Made by a program: the position numbers and the translations under genes
The notes under the pieces: model-generated
Told to the model about the DNA's origin: nothing
Databases searched by the model: none
The model's input: only the letters and a program-made list of their open reading frames with translations
Shown: piece by piece, positions 8,225 to 17,305 of the stretch
Position numbering within the stretch: the stretch's first letter is position 1
Layout: the number at the start of each line of letters is the position of its first letter
NCBI RefSeq assembly: GCF_000730625.1
Contig: NZ_BBIT01000022.1
Span: 1 to 36,006 of the forward strand
DNA: 36,006 nt
Source of the DNA: Pseudomonas oryzihabitans NBRC 102199
GTDB taxonomy: Bacteria > Pseudomonadota > Gammaproteobacteria > Pseudomonadales > Pseudomonadaceae
Reading direction: 5' to 3'

Positions 8225-9040
8225 TCAGCGCTTGAGCGAGGCCGGCAGGTGCGGCTGGATCTGGGTCAGCAGGCCGCGGAAGCACTTGGGGTTGCCGGCG
8301 ACGATGTGGCCCTTCTCGAGGAAGTCGTGGCCGCCGTTGAAGTCACCGATCAGGCCACCGGCTTCCTGCACCAGCAGGGCGCCTGCGGCCATGTCCCACT
8401 CCGACAGACCCATTTCCCAGAAGGCGTCGAAACGACCGGCGGCGACATAGGCCAGGTCCAGGGCGGCGGAGCCGGCGCGGCGGATGCCGGCGGTCTGACC
8501 GATCAGGCTGCGGAACATGCCCAGGTAGTTGTCCAGGTGATCGACGTCATTGGCACGGAAGGGGAAGCCGGTACCCAGCAGGGCACCTTCCAGGCTGCGC
8601 CGGTTGGTGACGCGGATGCGGCGACCGTTCAGGGCGGCACCGCGGCCACGGCTGGCGGTGAATTCTTCCTGACGCACCGGATCCAGGACCACGGCGTGCT
8701 CCAGGCGGCCCTTGTACTTGCAGGCGATGCTCACCGAGAAGTGCGGGACGCCACGGAGGAAGTTGGTGGTGCCGTCCAGCGGGTCGACGATCCAGACGTA
8801 GTCGGCGCCTTCGCCTTCGCCCGCCAGGTAGCCGGATTCCTCACCGTAGAAACCATGGGTGGGGTAGGCCTTGCGCAGGGTGGCGAGGATGGTCTGCTCG
8901 GCGGCCCGGTCGACTTCGGAGACGAAGTCGTTGGCGCCTTTTTCGTCGACGGCGATCACGTCCAGGCGCTCAATCGAACGGAAAATCAGTTCACCGGCGC
9001 TGCGGGCCGCGCGCAGTGCGATGTTCAGCATGGGCTGCAT
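8225..9040 (-). CDS. suhB: Inositol-1-monophosphatase family protein SuhB
   Basis: SuhB is a Mg-dependent inositol monophosphatase that in Enterobacteria also joins the rRNA antitermination complex and in Pseudomonas affects virulence gene switching. The metal-binding motifs are visible: GEESG (about residues 68-72), WIVDPLDGTTNF (about residues 82-93) and the C-terminal WDMAAGALLVQEAGG. Length is 271 residues, as usual. It is transcribed away from trmJ, and the two share a 140-base divergent control region. In P. aeruginosa, secD-secF lie on its downstream side; here sspB does. Confidence 0.95.
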   Translation of the reverse strand: MQPMLNIALRAARSAGELIFRSIERLDVIAVDEKGANDFVSEVDRAAEQTILATLRKAYPTHGFYGEESGYLAGEGEGADYVWIVDPLDGTTNFLRGVPHFSVSIACKYKGRLEHAVVLDPVRQEEFTASRGRGAALNGRRIRVTNRRSLEGALLGTGFPFRANDVDHLDNYLGMFRSLIGQTAGIRRAGSAALDLAYVAAGRFDAFWEMGLSEWDMAAGALLVQEAGGLIGDFNGGHDFLEKGHIVAGNPKCFRGLLTQIQPHLPASLKR

Positions 9041-9076
9041 GGATAAATCACCTGGGTTGTATAAGGAAAGCCGGCA

Positions 9077-9085
9077 ATGATAGCA
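9077..9085 (-). promoter_or_regulatory. Candidate extended -10 promoter for suhB
   Basis: On the minus strand the sequence TGCTATCAT gives an extended -10 element (TGn followed by TATCAT). It lies about 37 bases before the suhB start, leaving a leader of roughly 30 bases. No strong -35 is seen, which is acceptable for an extended -10 promoter. A weaker TAGTAT at 9137-9142 on the plus strand could serve trmJ. Confidence 0.4.
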
Positions 9086-9180
9086 GACTTCGCGGCACTG
9101 GAAGGGGTATTCGTGGCAAGCGGGCGCGTGTGGGCGTAGTATACGGCGCCGATTTCCCGCGTCCGCTCGAGGATAGCCAC

Positions 9181-9969
9181 GTGCTGAACAACATCCGCGT
9201 CGTTCTGGTCAATACCAGCCATCCCGGCAACATCGGCGGTGCCGCCCGGGCAATGAAGAACATGGGCCTGTCGCGCCTCTATCTGGTCGATCCCGAGGAC
9301 TTTCCCAGCGGCGAGGCCAATGCCCGCGCCTCCGGGGCCAACGACGTGCTCGACGCCGCCATCGTCGTCGACACCCTGGAAGAGGCCCTGGCCGGCTGCA
9401 GTCTGGTGCTGGGCACCAGCGCCCGCGATCGCCGCATCCCCTGGCCGCTGCTGGATCCGCGCGAATGCGCCACCACCTCCCTGGCCCAGGTGGAGCAGGG
9501 TGGCGAGGTAGCCCTGGTGTTCGGTCGCGAATACGCCGGCCTCACCAACGAGGAGCTGCAGCGCTGCCACTACCATGTGCACATCCCCTCGGACCCGGCC
9601 TTCGGCTCGCTCAACCTCGCCGCAGCGGTCCAGGTGCTGGTGTACGAGGTGCGCATGGCCTGGCTCGCGGCGCAGAACCAGCCGACCAAGATGAACAAGG
9701 TCGAGGCCACCGCCATGCTCAACACCCAGCCGGTGACGGTGGAGGAGCTGGAGCTCTATTACGAGCACCTGGAGCAGACCCTGGTGGAGATCGGCTTCCT
9801 CGATCCGGCCAAGCCGCGTCACCTGATGAGTCGCCTCCGCCGCCTCTATGGCCGGGCCGGCATCAGCAAGCTGGAGATGAACATCCTGCGCGGCATTCTC
9901 ACCGAAACCCAGAAGGCCGCCCGGGGCGAATCTCATCCGCGGACTATCCCCCCGATAGATAATGCCTGA
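9181..9969 (+). CDS. trmJ: tRNA (cytidine/uridine-2'-O-)-methyltransferase TrmJ
   Basis: TrmJ is a SPOUT-class enzyme that methylates the 2'-hydroxyl of position 32 in several tRNAs. The N-terminal VVLVNTSHPGNIGGAARAMKNMGLSRLYLVDP and the knot motifs FGREYAGLTNEEL and SLNLAAAVQVLVYE are diagnostic. A C-terminal helical extension follows (about residues 180-262). The GTG at 9181 begins exactly at the conserved N-terminus (LNNIRVVLVNT) and is preferred over the longer frame from 9016. Length is 262 residues. The next gene is iscR after an 84-base control region; the cysE gene usually found between them in Pseudomonas is missing. Confidence 0.93.
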   Translation: MLNNIRVVLVNTSHPGNIGGAARAMKNMGLSRLYLVDPEDFPSGEANARASGANDVLDAAIVVDTLEEALAGCSLVLGTSARDRRIPWPLLDPRECATTSLAQVEQGGEVALVFGREYAGLTNEELQRCHYHVHIPSDPAFGSLNLAAAVQVLVYEVRMAWLAAQNQPTKMNKVEATAMLNTQPVTVEELELYYEHLEQTLVEIGFLDPAKPRHLMSRLRRLYGRAGISKLEMNILRGILTETQKAARGESHPRTIPPIDNA

Positions 9970-9986
9970 GTGATTTGGTCGGTTTT

Positions 9987-10019
9987 AAAGTTGACCTTTT
10001 TTGTCGGGAATCCGATAAT
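9987..10019 (+). promoter_or_regulatory. isc operon promoter with overlapping IscR type 1 box
   Basis: A sigma-70 promoter is visible as TTGACC (9991-9996), a 17-base spacer and GATAAT (10014-10019), 35 bases before iscR. The 25 bases at 9987-10011 match the enterobacterial type 1 IscR consensus at nearly every defined position, with half-sites GTTGAC and GTCGGG in mirrored places. The site covers the -35 and most of the spacer, so [2Fe-2S]-IscR binding would block polymerase. This is the classic autorepression layout, seen directly here; binding is inferred. Confidence 0.88.
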
Positions 10020-10053
10020 CGGGGTCATCCGATGCAACCCGCTCGAGTTCGTC

Positions 10054-10551
10054 ATGAGACTGACCACCAAAGGCCGCTATGCCGTAACCGCCATGCTCGA
10101 CCTGGCGCTGCATGCCCAGCGGGGCCCGGTGTCGCTGGCCGACATTTCCGAGCGGCAGGGTATTTCGCTGTCCTATCTGGAGCAGCTGTTTGCCCGGCTG
10201 CGCCGCGGCTCGCTGGTCAACAGCGTACGCGGTCCCGGCGGCGGCTATCAGCTGGCGCGCGACATGGGCGGTATCCATGTCGCCCAGGTGATCGATGCCG
10301 TCAACGAATCCGTGGATGCCACCCGCTGCCAGGGCAGCGGGGGGTGTCACCAGGGTGATACCTGCCTGACCCACCACCTCTGGTGCGACCTGAGCGATCA
10401 GATCCACACCTTCCTCAGTGGCATCACCCTGGCCGACTTGGTCGCCCGCAACGAGATCCAGCAGGTTGCCAAGCGTCAGGACACCAAGGTCTGTGCCAGC
10501 AAGCAATCGCCTTTAGCGGTCGAAAAAATCGAAGCGTCCACCATCGACTGA
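10054..10551 (+). CDS. iscR: Fe-S cluster regulator IscR
   Basis: IscR is an Rrf2-family winged-helix repressor that senses iron-sulfur status through a labile [2Fe-2S] cluster. The DNA-binding domain is [20 protein letters not shown] to [10 protein letters not shown] (residues 1-67). Cluster ligands are the three cysteines of [13 protein letters not shown] (near residues 92-104) plus the following histidine in LTHHLW. The ATG at 10054 gives the standard [11 protein letters not shown] start; the frame extends upstream to 9970 but that part is the promoter. Length is 165 residues. It is first in the isc operon, 31 bases before iscS. Confidence 0.96.
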   Translation: MRLTTKGRYAVTAMLDLALHAQRGPVSLADISERQGISLSYLEQLFARLRRGSLVNSVRGPGGGYQLARDMGGIHVAQVIDAVNESVDATRCQGSGGCHQGDTCLTHHLWCDLSDQIHTFLSGITLADLVARNEIQQVAKRQDTKVCASKQSPLAVEKIEASTID

Positions 10552-10582
10552 GCAGAGACGCCCGTCTGATTAGGAGTAACCG

Positions 10583-11797
10583 ATGAAATTGCCGATCTAC
10601 CTAGACTATTCCGCCACCACGCCCGTCGATCCGCGCGTCGCTCAGAAGATGAGCGAGTGCCTGCTGGTGGACGGCAACTTTGGCAACCCTGCATCGCGCT
10701 CCCACCTGTTCGGCTGGAAGGCCGAGGAAGCCGTGGAAAACGCCCGTCGCCAGGTGGCCGAACTGGTCAACGCCGACCCGCGCGAGATCGTCTGGACCTC
10801 CGGTGCCACCGAGTCCGACAACCTGGCCATCAAGGGCGCCGCGCACTTCTACCAGAACAAGGGCAAGCACCTGATCACCTCCAAGATCGAGCACAAGGCG
10901 GTGCTGGACACCACCCGCCAGCTCGAGCGCGAAGGCTTCGAGGTCACCTACCTCGAGCCGGGCGAAGACGGCCTGATCACCCCCGAGATGGTCGAGGCGG
11001 CCCTGCGTGACGACACCACCCTGGTGTCCATCATGCACGTCAACAACGAGATCGGTACCGTCAACGACATCGCCGCCATCGGCGAGCTGACCCGTTCCCG
11101 TGGCGTGCTCTTCCACGTCGATGCCGCCCAGTCCACCGGCAAGGTCGAGATCGATCTGGAAAAGCTCAAGGTCGACATGATGTCCTTCTCGGCGCACAAG
11201 ACCTACGGTCCCAAGGGCATCGGCGCTCTCTACGTCCGCCGCAAGCCGCGCGTGCGTATCGAGGCCCAGACCCATGGTGGCGGTCATGAGCGTGGCATGC
11301 GTTCGGGTACCCTGGCGACCCACCAGATCGTCGGCATGGGCGAAGCCTTCCGCATCGCCAAGGAAGAGATGGTCCAGGAAAATGCCCGCATCAAGGCCCT
11401 GAGCGAGCGCTTCTACCGGCAGTTCGAAGGCCTGGAAGAGGTCTACCTGAACGGCAGCCTGATCCACCGTGTGCCGCACAACCTGAACCTGAGCTTCAAC
11501 TACGTCGAAGGCGAGTCGCTGATCATGGCGCTCAAGGACCTGGCGGTCTCGTCCGGTTCGGCCTGTACCTCGGCCTCCCTGGAGCCGTCCTACGTCCTGC
11601 GCGCCCTGGGCCGCAACGACGAGCTGGCGCACAGCTCCATCCGCTTCACCTTCGGTCGCTTCACCACCGAAGAAGACGTCGACTATGCCGCGAGCAAGGT
11701 CACCGAAGCCGTCAACAAGTTGCGTGAATTGTCTCCGCTGTGGGACATGTTCAAAGAAGGCGTAGACCTGAGTCAGGTCGAGTGGCAAGCCCACTGA
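10583..11797 (+). CDS. iscS: Cysteine desulfurase IscS
   Basis: IscS is the PLP enzyme that removes sulfur from cysteine and passes it, as a persulfide, to IscU and to tRNA thiolation proteins. The PLP lysine is K206 in [12 protein letters not shown], and the persulfide cysteine is C328 in [12 protein letters not shown]. Length is 404 residues, identical to the E. coli enzyme. The N-terminus [19 protein letters not shown] and the C-terminal IscU-contact region ([21 protein letters not shown]) are complete. It has a good AGGAG site and is followed by iscU after 29 bases. A second desulfurase lies at 27191-28339. Confidence 0.97.
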   Translation: MKLPIYLDYSATTPVDPRVAQKMSECLLVDGNFGNPASRSHLFGWKAEEAVENARRQVAELVNADPREIVWTSGATESDNLAIKGAAHFYQNKGKHLITSKIEHKAVLDTTRQLEREGFEVTYLEPGEDGLITPEMVEAALRDDTTLVSIMHVNNEIGTVNDIAAIGELTRSRGVLFHVDAAQSTGKVEIDLEKLKVDMMSFSAHKTYGPKGIGALYVRRKPRVRIEAQTHGGGHERGMRSGTLATHQIVGMGEAFRIAKEEMVQENARIKALSERFYRQFEGLEEVYLNGSLIHRVPHNLNLSFNYVEGESLIMALKDLAVSSGSACTSASLEPSYVLRALGRNDELAHSSIRFTFGRFTTEEDVDYAASKVTEAVNKLRELSPLWDMFKEGVDLSQVEWQAH

Positions 11798-11826
11798 CCC
11801 ACCCCCTGATGAGTGAGGATTGAACC

Positions 11827-12213
11827 ATGGCATACAGTGAAAAGGTCATCGACCACTACGAAAATCCGCGCAACGTCGGCAAGTTCGACGCGGCTGATCC
11901 GGATGTCGGCACCGGCATGGTCGGCGCTCCCGCGTGCGGCGACGTGATGCGCCTGCAGATCAAGGTCAACGAGCAGGGCATCATCGAAGATGCCAAGTTC
12001 AAGACCTACGGCTGCGGCTCCGCCATCGCCTCCAGCTCCCTGGCCACCGAGTGGATGAAGGGCAAGAGCATCGAGGAAGCGGCGTCGATCAAGAACAGCA
12101 TGATCGCCGAAGAACTGGCCCTGCCGCCGGTGAAGATCCACTGCTCGGTACTCGCCGAAGACGCCATCAAGGCGGCGGTCAGCGACTACAAGCAGAAGAA
12201 AGGCCTGCTCTGA
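11827..12213 (+). CDS. iscU: Fe-S cluster assembly scaffold IscU
   Basis: IscU is the scaffold on which IscS sulfur and iron are combined. The cluster-binding residues C37 and D39 (APACGD), C63 (YGCGS) and C106 (IHCSV) are all present. The LPPVK sequence recognised by the HscA chaperone is residues 99-103. Length is 128 residues. The order iscS-iscU-iscA is standard, with iscA starting nine bases after the stop. Confidence 0.97.
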   Translation: MAYSEKVIDHYENPRNVGKFDAADPDVGTGMVGAPACGDVMRLQIKVNEQGIIEDAKFKTYGCGSAIASSSLATEWMKGKSIEEAASIKNSMIAEELALPPVKIHCSVLAEDAIKAAVSDYKQKKGLL

Positions 12214-12222
12214 GGAGGAACC

Positions 12223-12546
12223 ATGGCGATCAGCATGACCGAGTCCGCCGCCCGCCACGTGCAGCGTTCCCTCGACGGACGCGGCAAGGGTGAGGGCATC
12301 CGCCTGGGCGTTCGTACCACGGGCTGCTCGGGACTGGCCTACGTACTCGAGTTCGTCGATGAATTCGCGGCCGAGGACCAGGTGTTCGAAAGCCATGGCG
12401 TCAAGGTCATCATCGACCCCAAGAGCCTGGTCTACCTGGACGGCACCGAGCTGGATTTCGTGCGTGAAGGCCTCAACGAGGGCTTCAAGTTCAACAATCC
12501 CAACGTGCGTGGCGAGTGTGGCTGCGGCGAAAGCTTCAACATCTGA
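12223..12546 (+). CDS. iscA: A-type Fe-S carrier IscA
   Basis: IscA is an A-type carrier that accepts clusters from the scaffold and delivers them, mainly to [4Fe-4S] proteins under aerobic conditions. The three conserved cysteines are C35 (TTGCSGL), C99 and C101 (GECGCGES). Length is 107 residues, exactly as in E. coli. A GAGGAG site precedes the ATG. Confidence 0.96.
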   Translation: MAISMTESAARHVQRSLDGRGKGEGIRLGVRTTGCSGLAYVLEFVDEFAAEDQVFESHGVKVIIDPKSLVYLDGTELDFVREGLNEGFKFNNPNVRGECGCGESFNI

Positions 12547-12554
12547 GGCCCGCC

Positions 12555-13076
12555 ATGGGTAAGCCCTGTCACTTCGCCCTGTTCGAGATCAGGCCCGCCT
12601 TCGAGATCGATCAGGCGGGTCTGGCCTCGCGCTATCGCGATCTGGCCCGCACGGTCCATCCGGATCGCTTCGCCGATGCGCCGGAGCGCGAACGGCGCCA
12701 GGCGCTGGAGCGGTCGGCCGAGCTCAACGAGGCCTATCACGTGTTGCGCGCTCCGTCGCGCCGCGCGCGCTATCTGCTGGAGCTCGAAGGGCACGAGATG
12801 CCGCTCGAGGCGACCATCCAGGACACCGACTTCCTCATGCAGCAATTGCAGTGGCGCGAGGAGTTGGAAGACCTGCAGGACGCCGGCGACAGCGCGGGCA
12901 TTCCCGCCTTCCGCCAGCGCCTCAAGGATGCGCAGCGTGACATCGAGCAGGCCTTCGCCGCGATCTGGCAGGATCCCGCCCAGCGCGAGTCTGCCGAGCG
13001 CTTGGTCCGTCGCATGCAGTTTCTCGACAAGCTGGCCAGCGAGATCCGCCAGCTCGAAGAGCGTCTGGACGATTAA
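12555..13076 (+). CDS. hscB: Fe-S assembly co-chaperone HscB
   Basis: HscB is the J-type co-chaperone that brings IscU to HscA and stimulates its ATPase. The N-terminal J domain (residues 1-75) contains the HPD tripeptide in [11 protein letters not shown]. The C-terminal coiled helical domain (about residues 85-173) is the IscU-binding part. The ATG at 12555 is eight bases after iscA and yields the standard [12 protein letters not shown] start. Length is 173 residues. Confidence 0.95.
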   Translation: MGKPCHFALFEIRPAFEIDQAGLASRYRDLARTVHPDRFADAPERERRQALERSAELNEAYHVLRAPSRRARYLLELEGHEMPLEATIQDTDFLMQQLQWREELEDLQDAGDSAGIPAFRQRLKDAQRDIEQAFAAIWQDPAQRESAERLVRRMQFLDKLASEIRQLEERLDD

Positions 13077-13121
13077 TCACAGGTGTCGCTCCGGCACCGA
13101 CAACCATAAGCCGACTAGCCA

Positions 13122-14981
13122 ATGGCTCTATTGCAGATAGCCGAACCCGGAATGGCGCCCAAGCCGCACCAGCGCAAGCTGGCGGTGGGCATCGATCTGG
13201 GCACCACCAATTCCCTCGTGGCCGCCGTCCGCAGTGGCGTGGCCGAGACCCTGCCCGATCTGCAGGGCGAGGTGATCCTGCCGTCCGCCGTGCGCTACGC
13301 CGCCGCTGGCGTGGAGGTGGGGGCTGGCGCCAAGGCCGCTGCCGCCCAGGACCCCTTCAATACCATTCTTTCCGTCAAGCGCCTCATGGGGCGTGGCATC
13401 GCCGACGTCAAGCAGCTGGGCGAGCAGTTGCCCTATCGCTTCGTCGCCGGTGAATCGGAAATGCCCTTCATCGATACCGCTGCCGGGCGCAAGAGTCCGG
13501 TAGAGGTCTCCGCCGACATCCTGCGGGTGCTGCGCGAGCGCGCCGAAGCCACCCTGGGTGGCGAGCTGGTCGGCGCCGTCATCACCGTGCCGGCCTACTT
13601 CGACGATGCCCAGCGCCAGGCGACCAAGGACGCGGCCCGCTTCGCCGGCCTGAATGTCCTGCGCCTGCTCAACGAACCCACCGCGGCGGCCGTGGCCTAT
13701 GGCCTGGACCGGGGCGAGGAGGGCGTGGTCGCCATCTACGACCTGGGTGGCGGCACCTTCGACATCTCCATCCTGCGCCTGACCCGCGGCGTCTTCGAAG
13801 TCATGGCCACCGGTGGCGACAGCGCCCTGGGCGGTGACGACTTCGATCACGCCATCGCCGGCTGGATCGTCCAGCAGGCCGGGTTGTCCAGCGATCTGGA
13901 TCCGGGCACCCAGCGCCGCCTGCTGCAGAGCGCCTGCGCCGCCAAGGAAGCCCTGTCGGCCGCCGAGCGCGTCGAGGTCAGCCACGGCGACTGGTCGGGC
14001 GTGCTGGACCGCAGCACCTTCCAGGCACTCATCGCACCCCTGGTCGCGCGCAGCCTCAAGGCCTGTCGCCGCGCCCTGCGCGATGCGGACGTGGAGCCGG
14101 CGGATATCCGCGCCGTGGTCATGGTAGGCGGTTCCACCCGCGTGCCATATGTCCGTGAGGCCGTGGGCGAGCTGTTCGACTGCACCCCGCTCACCGACAT
14201 CGATCCGGATCGCGTGGTCGCCATCGGTGCCGCCCTGCAGGCCGATTCCCTGGCCGGCAATCGTGCCGGCGAAGAATTGCTGCTGCTGGACGTCATCCCG
14301 CTGTCCCTGGGACTCGAGACCATGGGCGGCCTGATGGAAAAGATCATTCCGCGCAACACCACCATCCCGGTGGCGCGGGGTCAGGATTTCACCACCTATC
14401 GCGACGGCCAGACCGCCATGCTGGTGCATGTGCTGCAGGGCGAGCGCGAGCTGGTAAAGGACGCCCGCTCCCTGGCGCGCTTCGAGCTGCGTGGCTTCCC
14501 GCCCATGGTCGCCGGGGCTGCCAAGATCCGCGTCACCTTCCAGGTCGATGCCGACGGCCTGCTCGGTGTCAGCGCCCGCGAGCTGTCCAGTGGCGTGGAG
14601 GCCAGCGTCCAGGTCAAGCCGTCCTATGGCCTGACCGATGGCGAGATCGCCAACATGCTGCAGGATTCCTTCCGCCATGCCGGAGACGACATGCAGGCCC
14701 GCGCGCTGCGCGAGCAGCAGGTCGAGGCCCGGCGGCTGATCGAGGCGGTCACCGCCGCGCTGGCCGCCGATGGCGAGCGCCTGCTGGACGCCGAGGAGCG
14801 TCAGGTGATCGAGCTGGAAATCGGCCGGCTGGCCGAGCTGCTGGATGCCACCGACCTCCAGGCGCTCGAAGACCAGACCAAGCGTCTTTCTCACGTAACC
14901 GATGCCTTCGCCGCCCGGCGGATGAACGCCTCGGTCAAGGCGGCCCTGGCGGGTCGTCGTCTCAACGATATCGAGGAGTAG
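13122..14981 (+). CDS. hscA: Fe-S assembly Hsp70 chaperone HscA
   Basis: HscA is a specialised Hsp70 that uses ATP to drive cluster release from IscU. The nucleotide-binding domain shows [13 protein letters not shown] (about residues 23-35), [14 protein letters not shown] (about residues 205-218) and [16 protein letters not shown]. The substrate-binding domain and helical lid fill the C-terminal 230 residues. Length is 619 residues. The 45-base gap from hscB lacks a clear ribosome binding site before the ATG at 13122, but the N-terminus [10 protein letters not shown] matches Pseudomonas HscA. fdx follows after seven bases. Confidence 0.96.
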   Translation: MALLQIAEPGMAPKPHQRKLAVGIDLGTTNSLVAAVRSGVAETLPDLQGEVILPSAVRYAAAGVEVGAGAKAAAAQDPFNTILSVKRLMGRGIADVKQLGEQLPYRFVAGESEMPFIDTAAGRKSPVEVSADILRVLRERAEATLGGELVGAVITVPAYFDDAQRQATKDAARFAGLNVLRLLNEPTAAAVAYGLDRGEEGVVAIYDLGGGTFDISILRLTRGVFEVMATGGDSALGGDDFDHAIAGWIVQQAGLSSDLDPGTQRRLLQSACAAKEALSAAERVEVSHGDWSGVLDRSTFQALIAPLVARSLKACRRALRDADVEPADIRAVVMVGGSTRVPYVREAVGELFDCTPLTDIDPDRVVAIGAALQADSLAGNRAGEELLLLDVIPLSLGLETMGGLMEKIIPRNTTIPVARGQDFTTYRDGQTAMLVHVLQGERELVKDARSLARFELRGFPPMVAGAAKIRVTFQVDADGLLGVSARELSSGVEASVQVKPSYGLTDGEIANMLQDSFRHAGDDMQARALREQQVEARRLIEAVTAALAADGERLLDAEERQVIELEIGRLAELLDATDLQALEDQTKRLSHVTDAFAARRMNASVKAALAGRRLNDIEE

Positions 14982-14988
14982 TTCCATC

Positions 14989-15327
14989 ATGCCGCAGATC
15001 ACCCTGCTGCCCCACGCCGAGCACTGCCCCGAGGGCGCGGTCTTCGAAGCCAGCGAAGGCGAAACCATCATCGCCGCGGCCCTGCGCAACGGCATCGACA
15101 TCGAGCACGCCTGCGAGATGTCCTGTGCCTGCACCACCTGCCACGTGGTCATCCAGGAGGGCTTCGACTCCCTCGAGCCTTCCGATGAACTCGAGGACGA
15201 CATGCTGGACAAGGCCTGGGGCCTGGAGATGCGTTCGCGCCTGTCCTGCCAGGCGGTAGTTGGCAGCGAAGACCTGGTGGTGGAGATTCCGCGCTACACC
15301 ATCAACCAGGTTTCCGAAGGTCACTGA
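14989..15327 (+). CDS. fdx: ISC system [2Fe-2S] ferredoxin
   Basis: This adrenodoxin-type ferredoxin supplies electrons for cluster assembly on IscU. The four cluster cysteines are in the pattern CEMSCACTTC near residues 43-52 plus the later LSCQAV (about residue 87). The sequence begins MPQITLLPHAEHCPEGAVFEA, the ISC type rather than a plant type. Length is 112 residues. The C-terminal helix ends EIPRYTINQVSEGH, a region used for partner contact in related proteins. Confidence 0.96.
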   Translation: MPQITLLPHAEHCPEGAVFEASEGETIIAAALRNGIDIEHACEMSCACTTCHVVIQEGFDSLEPSDELEDDMLDKAWGLEMRSRLSCQAVVGSEDLVVEIPRYTINQVSEGH

Positions 15328-15338
15328 GGACAGCTGTC

Positions 15339-15539
15339 ATGGCACTGAAATGGACCGATGTGCTGGATATCGCCATCGAACTCAACGACGCCCATCCCGA
15401 CGTGGATCCGCGCTACGTGAATTTCCTCAAGCTGCGCAACTGGGTCGTGGAGCTGCCGGAGTTCGACGACGATCCCCAGCGGGGTGGCGAGAAGGTGCTG
15501 GAGGCCATCCAGGCCGCCTGGATCGAAGAGTCCGCCTGA
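15339..15539 (+). CDS. iscX: Fe-S assembly accessory protein IscX
   Basis: IscX is a small acidic protein that binds IscS, and iron, at the same surface as the frataxin CyaY, tuning desulfurase activity. The sequence [24 protein letters not shown] is characteristic, and the acidic C-terminal part ([10 protein letters not shown]) is present. Length is 66 residues. It is the last isc gene; a hairpin that also carries a promoter element follows 35 bases downstream. Confidence 0.95.
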   Translation: MALKWTDVLDIAIELNDAHPDVDPRYVNFLKLRNWVVELPEFDDDPQRGGEKVLEAIQAAWIEESA

Positions 15540-15574
15540 CGCATCGCCCGTACCGCGCTACGCTTTTCACCGGG

Positions 15575-15605
15575 ACCCGCGTATAATCCGCGGGTTTCGT
15601 TTTTG
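15575..15605 (+). promoter_or_regulatory. Terminator-like hairpin with a -10 box in its loop, before ndk
   Basis: Seven-base arms (15575-15581 and 15589-15595) enclose a 7-base loop and are followed by TTCGTTTTT, which looks like an intrinsic terminator for the isc operon. The loop contains a perfect -10 hexamer, TATAAT, at 15582-15587, 43 bases before the ndk start. No strong -35 is visible. The same DNA may therefore end isc transcription and start ndk transcription. Confidence 0.6.
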
Positions 15606-15630
15606 CTCTATTCCCACATTCGGAGTTCAC

Positions 15631-16062
15631 ATGTCTGTTCAACGTACCCTGTCGATCATCAAGCCCGATGCCGTATCCAAGAATGTCGTCGGTGAGATCG
15701 TCACCCGCTTCGAGAAGGCTGGCCTGCGCGTCGTCGCTGCCAAGATGGTCCAGCTGTCCGAGCGCGAAGCCGGTGGCTTCTACGCCGAACACAAAGAGCG
15801 TCCCTTCTTCAAGGACCTGGTCTCCTTCATGACCTCCGGTCCGGTCGTGGTCCAGGTGCTGGAAGGCGACAACGCCATCGCCAAGAACCGTGAGCTGATG
15901 GGCGCCACCGATCCCAAGAAGGCCGACGCCGGTACCATCCGTGCCGACTTCGCCGTCTCCATCGACGAGAACGCCGTCCACGGTTCGGACTCCGAAGCGT
16001 CCGCCGCTCGCGAGATCTCCTACTTCTTCGCAGCCACCGAAGTCTGCAAGCGCATCCGCTGA
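15631..16062 (+). CDS. ndk: Nucleoside diphosphate kinase
   Basis: Ndk transfers the gamma phosphate between nucleoside triphosphates and diphosphates through a phosphohistidine. The catalytic residue is H117 in ENAVHGSDS. The N-terminal [12 protein letters not shown] and the nucleotide-site segment [18 protein letters not shown] are intact. Length is 143 residues. The ATG at 15631 follows a CGGAG site; the open frame further upstream runs through the promoter hairpin and is not coding. Spacing to rlmN is 93 bases. Confidence 0.97.
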   Translation: MSVQRTLSIIKPDAVSKNVVGEIVTRFEKAGLRVVAAKMVQLSEREAGGFYAEHKERPFFKDLVSFMTSGPVVVQVLEGDNAIAKNRELMGATDPKKADAGTIRADFAVSIDENAVHGSDSEASAAREISYFFAATEVCKRIR

Positions 16063-16070
16063 GGATGAGC

Positions 16071-16092
16071 GCTGGCCAGGGAAGCGGCCAGC
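16071..16092. repeat. Small inverted repeat after ndk
   Basis: GCTGGCC (16071-16077) and GGCCAGC (16086-16092) form a 7-base-pair stem with an 8-base loop nine bases after the ndk stop. There is no following T-run, so it is not a standard intrinsic terminator. It might slow RNA decay from the 3' end of ndk or have no function. Confidence 0.5.
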
Positions 16093-16155
16093 CCGCCTTC
16101 CTGGCACCGCCCGCGCCCTGCGTGGGCTTCAAACAGATTTCGTCGAGGTGATCCC

Positions 16156-17295
16156 ATGACCACAGCCACCGATAAGGTCAATCTGCTGGGCCTGACCCAG
16201 CCGCAACTCGAGTCGTTCTTCGAGTCCATCGGGGAGAAGCGCTTTCGCGCCGGCCAGGTCATGAAGTGGATCCATCACTTCGGCATCGATGATTTCGACG
16301 CCATGAGCAACCTGGGCAAGGCGCTCAAGGAAAAGCTCAAGGCCGCCGCGGAGATCCGTGGCCCCGAGGTCGTCAGCGAGGACATCTCCCGCGACGGCAC
16401 CCGCAAGTGGGTGATCCGCGTCGCCTCCGGCAGCTGCGTCGAGACCGTTTACATTCCGCAGAACGGCCGCGGCACCCTGTGCGTGTCGTCCCAGGCCGGT
16501 TGCGCGCTGGACTGCAGCTTCTGCTCCACCGGCAAGCAGGGCTTCAACAGCAACCTCACCGCCGCCGAGGTGATCGGCCAGGTGTGGATCGCCAACAAGT
16601 CCTTTGGCAGCGTGCCCGCCAAGATCGACCGCGCCATCACCAACGTGGTGATGATGGGCATGGGCGAGCCCCTGCTGAACTTCGACAACGTCGTTGCCGC
16701 CATGCGCATCATGATGGACGACCTCGGCTACGGCATCTCCAAGCGCAAGGTGACCCTGTCCACCTCGGGCGTGGTGCCGATGATCGAAGAGCTGGCCAAG
16801 CAGATCGACGTCTCCCTGGCGCTGTCGCTGCACGCGCCCAACGACGAGCTGCGCAACGAGCTGGTGCCGATCAACCGCAAGTATCCCCTGGCCATGCTGC
16901 TCGACGCCTGCCAGAGATACATCGGCCAACTGGGCGAGAAACGCGTCCTGACCATCGAGTACACCCTGCTTAAGGACGTCAACGATCTGCCCGAGCACGC
17001 CCTGCAGATGATCGAGCTGCTGCGCAACGTGCCCTGCAAGATCAACCTGATTCCCTTCAATCCCTTCCCGCACTCCGGGTACGAGCGGCCGAGCAAGAAC
17101 GCCACCCGCCGTTTCCAGGAGCTGCTGCAGCAGGCCGGTTTCAACGTCACGGTGCGCACCACCCGCGGTGACGACATCGACGCCGCCTGCGGCCAGCTGG
17201 TGGGCCAGGTCATGGACCGCACCCGCCGCAGCCAGCGCTATATCGCCGTTCGCCAGCTCGACGGTGCCGAAACCGTAACGCCGCTCCAGGGCTGA
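16156..17295 (+). CDS. rlmN: Dual-specificity 23S rRNA/tRNA adenine-C2 methyltransferase RlmN
   Basis: RlmN is a radical-SAM enzyme that methylates C2 of A2503 in 23S rRNA and of A37 in some tRNAs. The [4Fe-4S] cluster cysteines are C116, C120 and C123 (CALDCSFC). C345 ([10 protein letters not shown]) corresponds to the cysteine that carries the transferred methyl. [14 protein letters not shown] and [10 protein letters not shown] are family motifs. Length is 379 residues. It depends on the ISC products made upstream. pilF follows 10 bases after the stop. Confidence 0.96.
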   Translation: MTTATDKVNLLGLTQPQLESFFESIGEKRFRAGQVMKWIHHFGIDDFDAMSNLGKALKEKLKAAAEIRGPEVVSEDISRDGTRKWVIRVASGSCVETVYIPQNGRGTLCVSSQAGCALDCSFCSTGKQGFNSNLTAAEVIGQVWIANKSFGSVPAKIDRAITNVVMMGMGEPLLNFDNVVAAMRIMMDDLGYGISKRKVTLSTSGVVPMIEELAKQIDVSLALSLHAPNDELRNELVPINRKYPLAMLLDACQRYIGQLGEKRVLTIEYTLLKDVNDLPEHALQMIELLRNVPCKINLIPFNPFPHSGYERPSKNATRRFQELLQQAGFNVTVRTTRGDDIDAACGQLVGQVMDRTRRSQRYIAVRQLDGAETVTPLQG

Positions 17296-17305
17296 GGGCG
17301 CGACC

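Noticed and set aside
10583-11797. Possible NIF or SUF system rather than ISC
   Set aside because: The full set iscR-iscS-iscU-iscA-hscB-hscA-fdx-iscX, with IscU LPPVK motif and Hsp70/J partners, is specific to ISC.
13128-15212. 694-residue minus-strand frame opposite hscA
   Set aside because: hscA and fdx are strongly supported on the plus strand, and the antisense product has no recognisable motif.
16071-16092. Hairpin after ndk as an intrinsic terminator
   Set aside because: There is a stem but no T-run after it, so I list it only as an inverted repeat.
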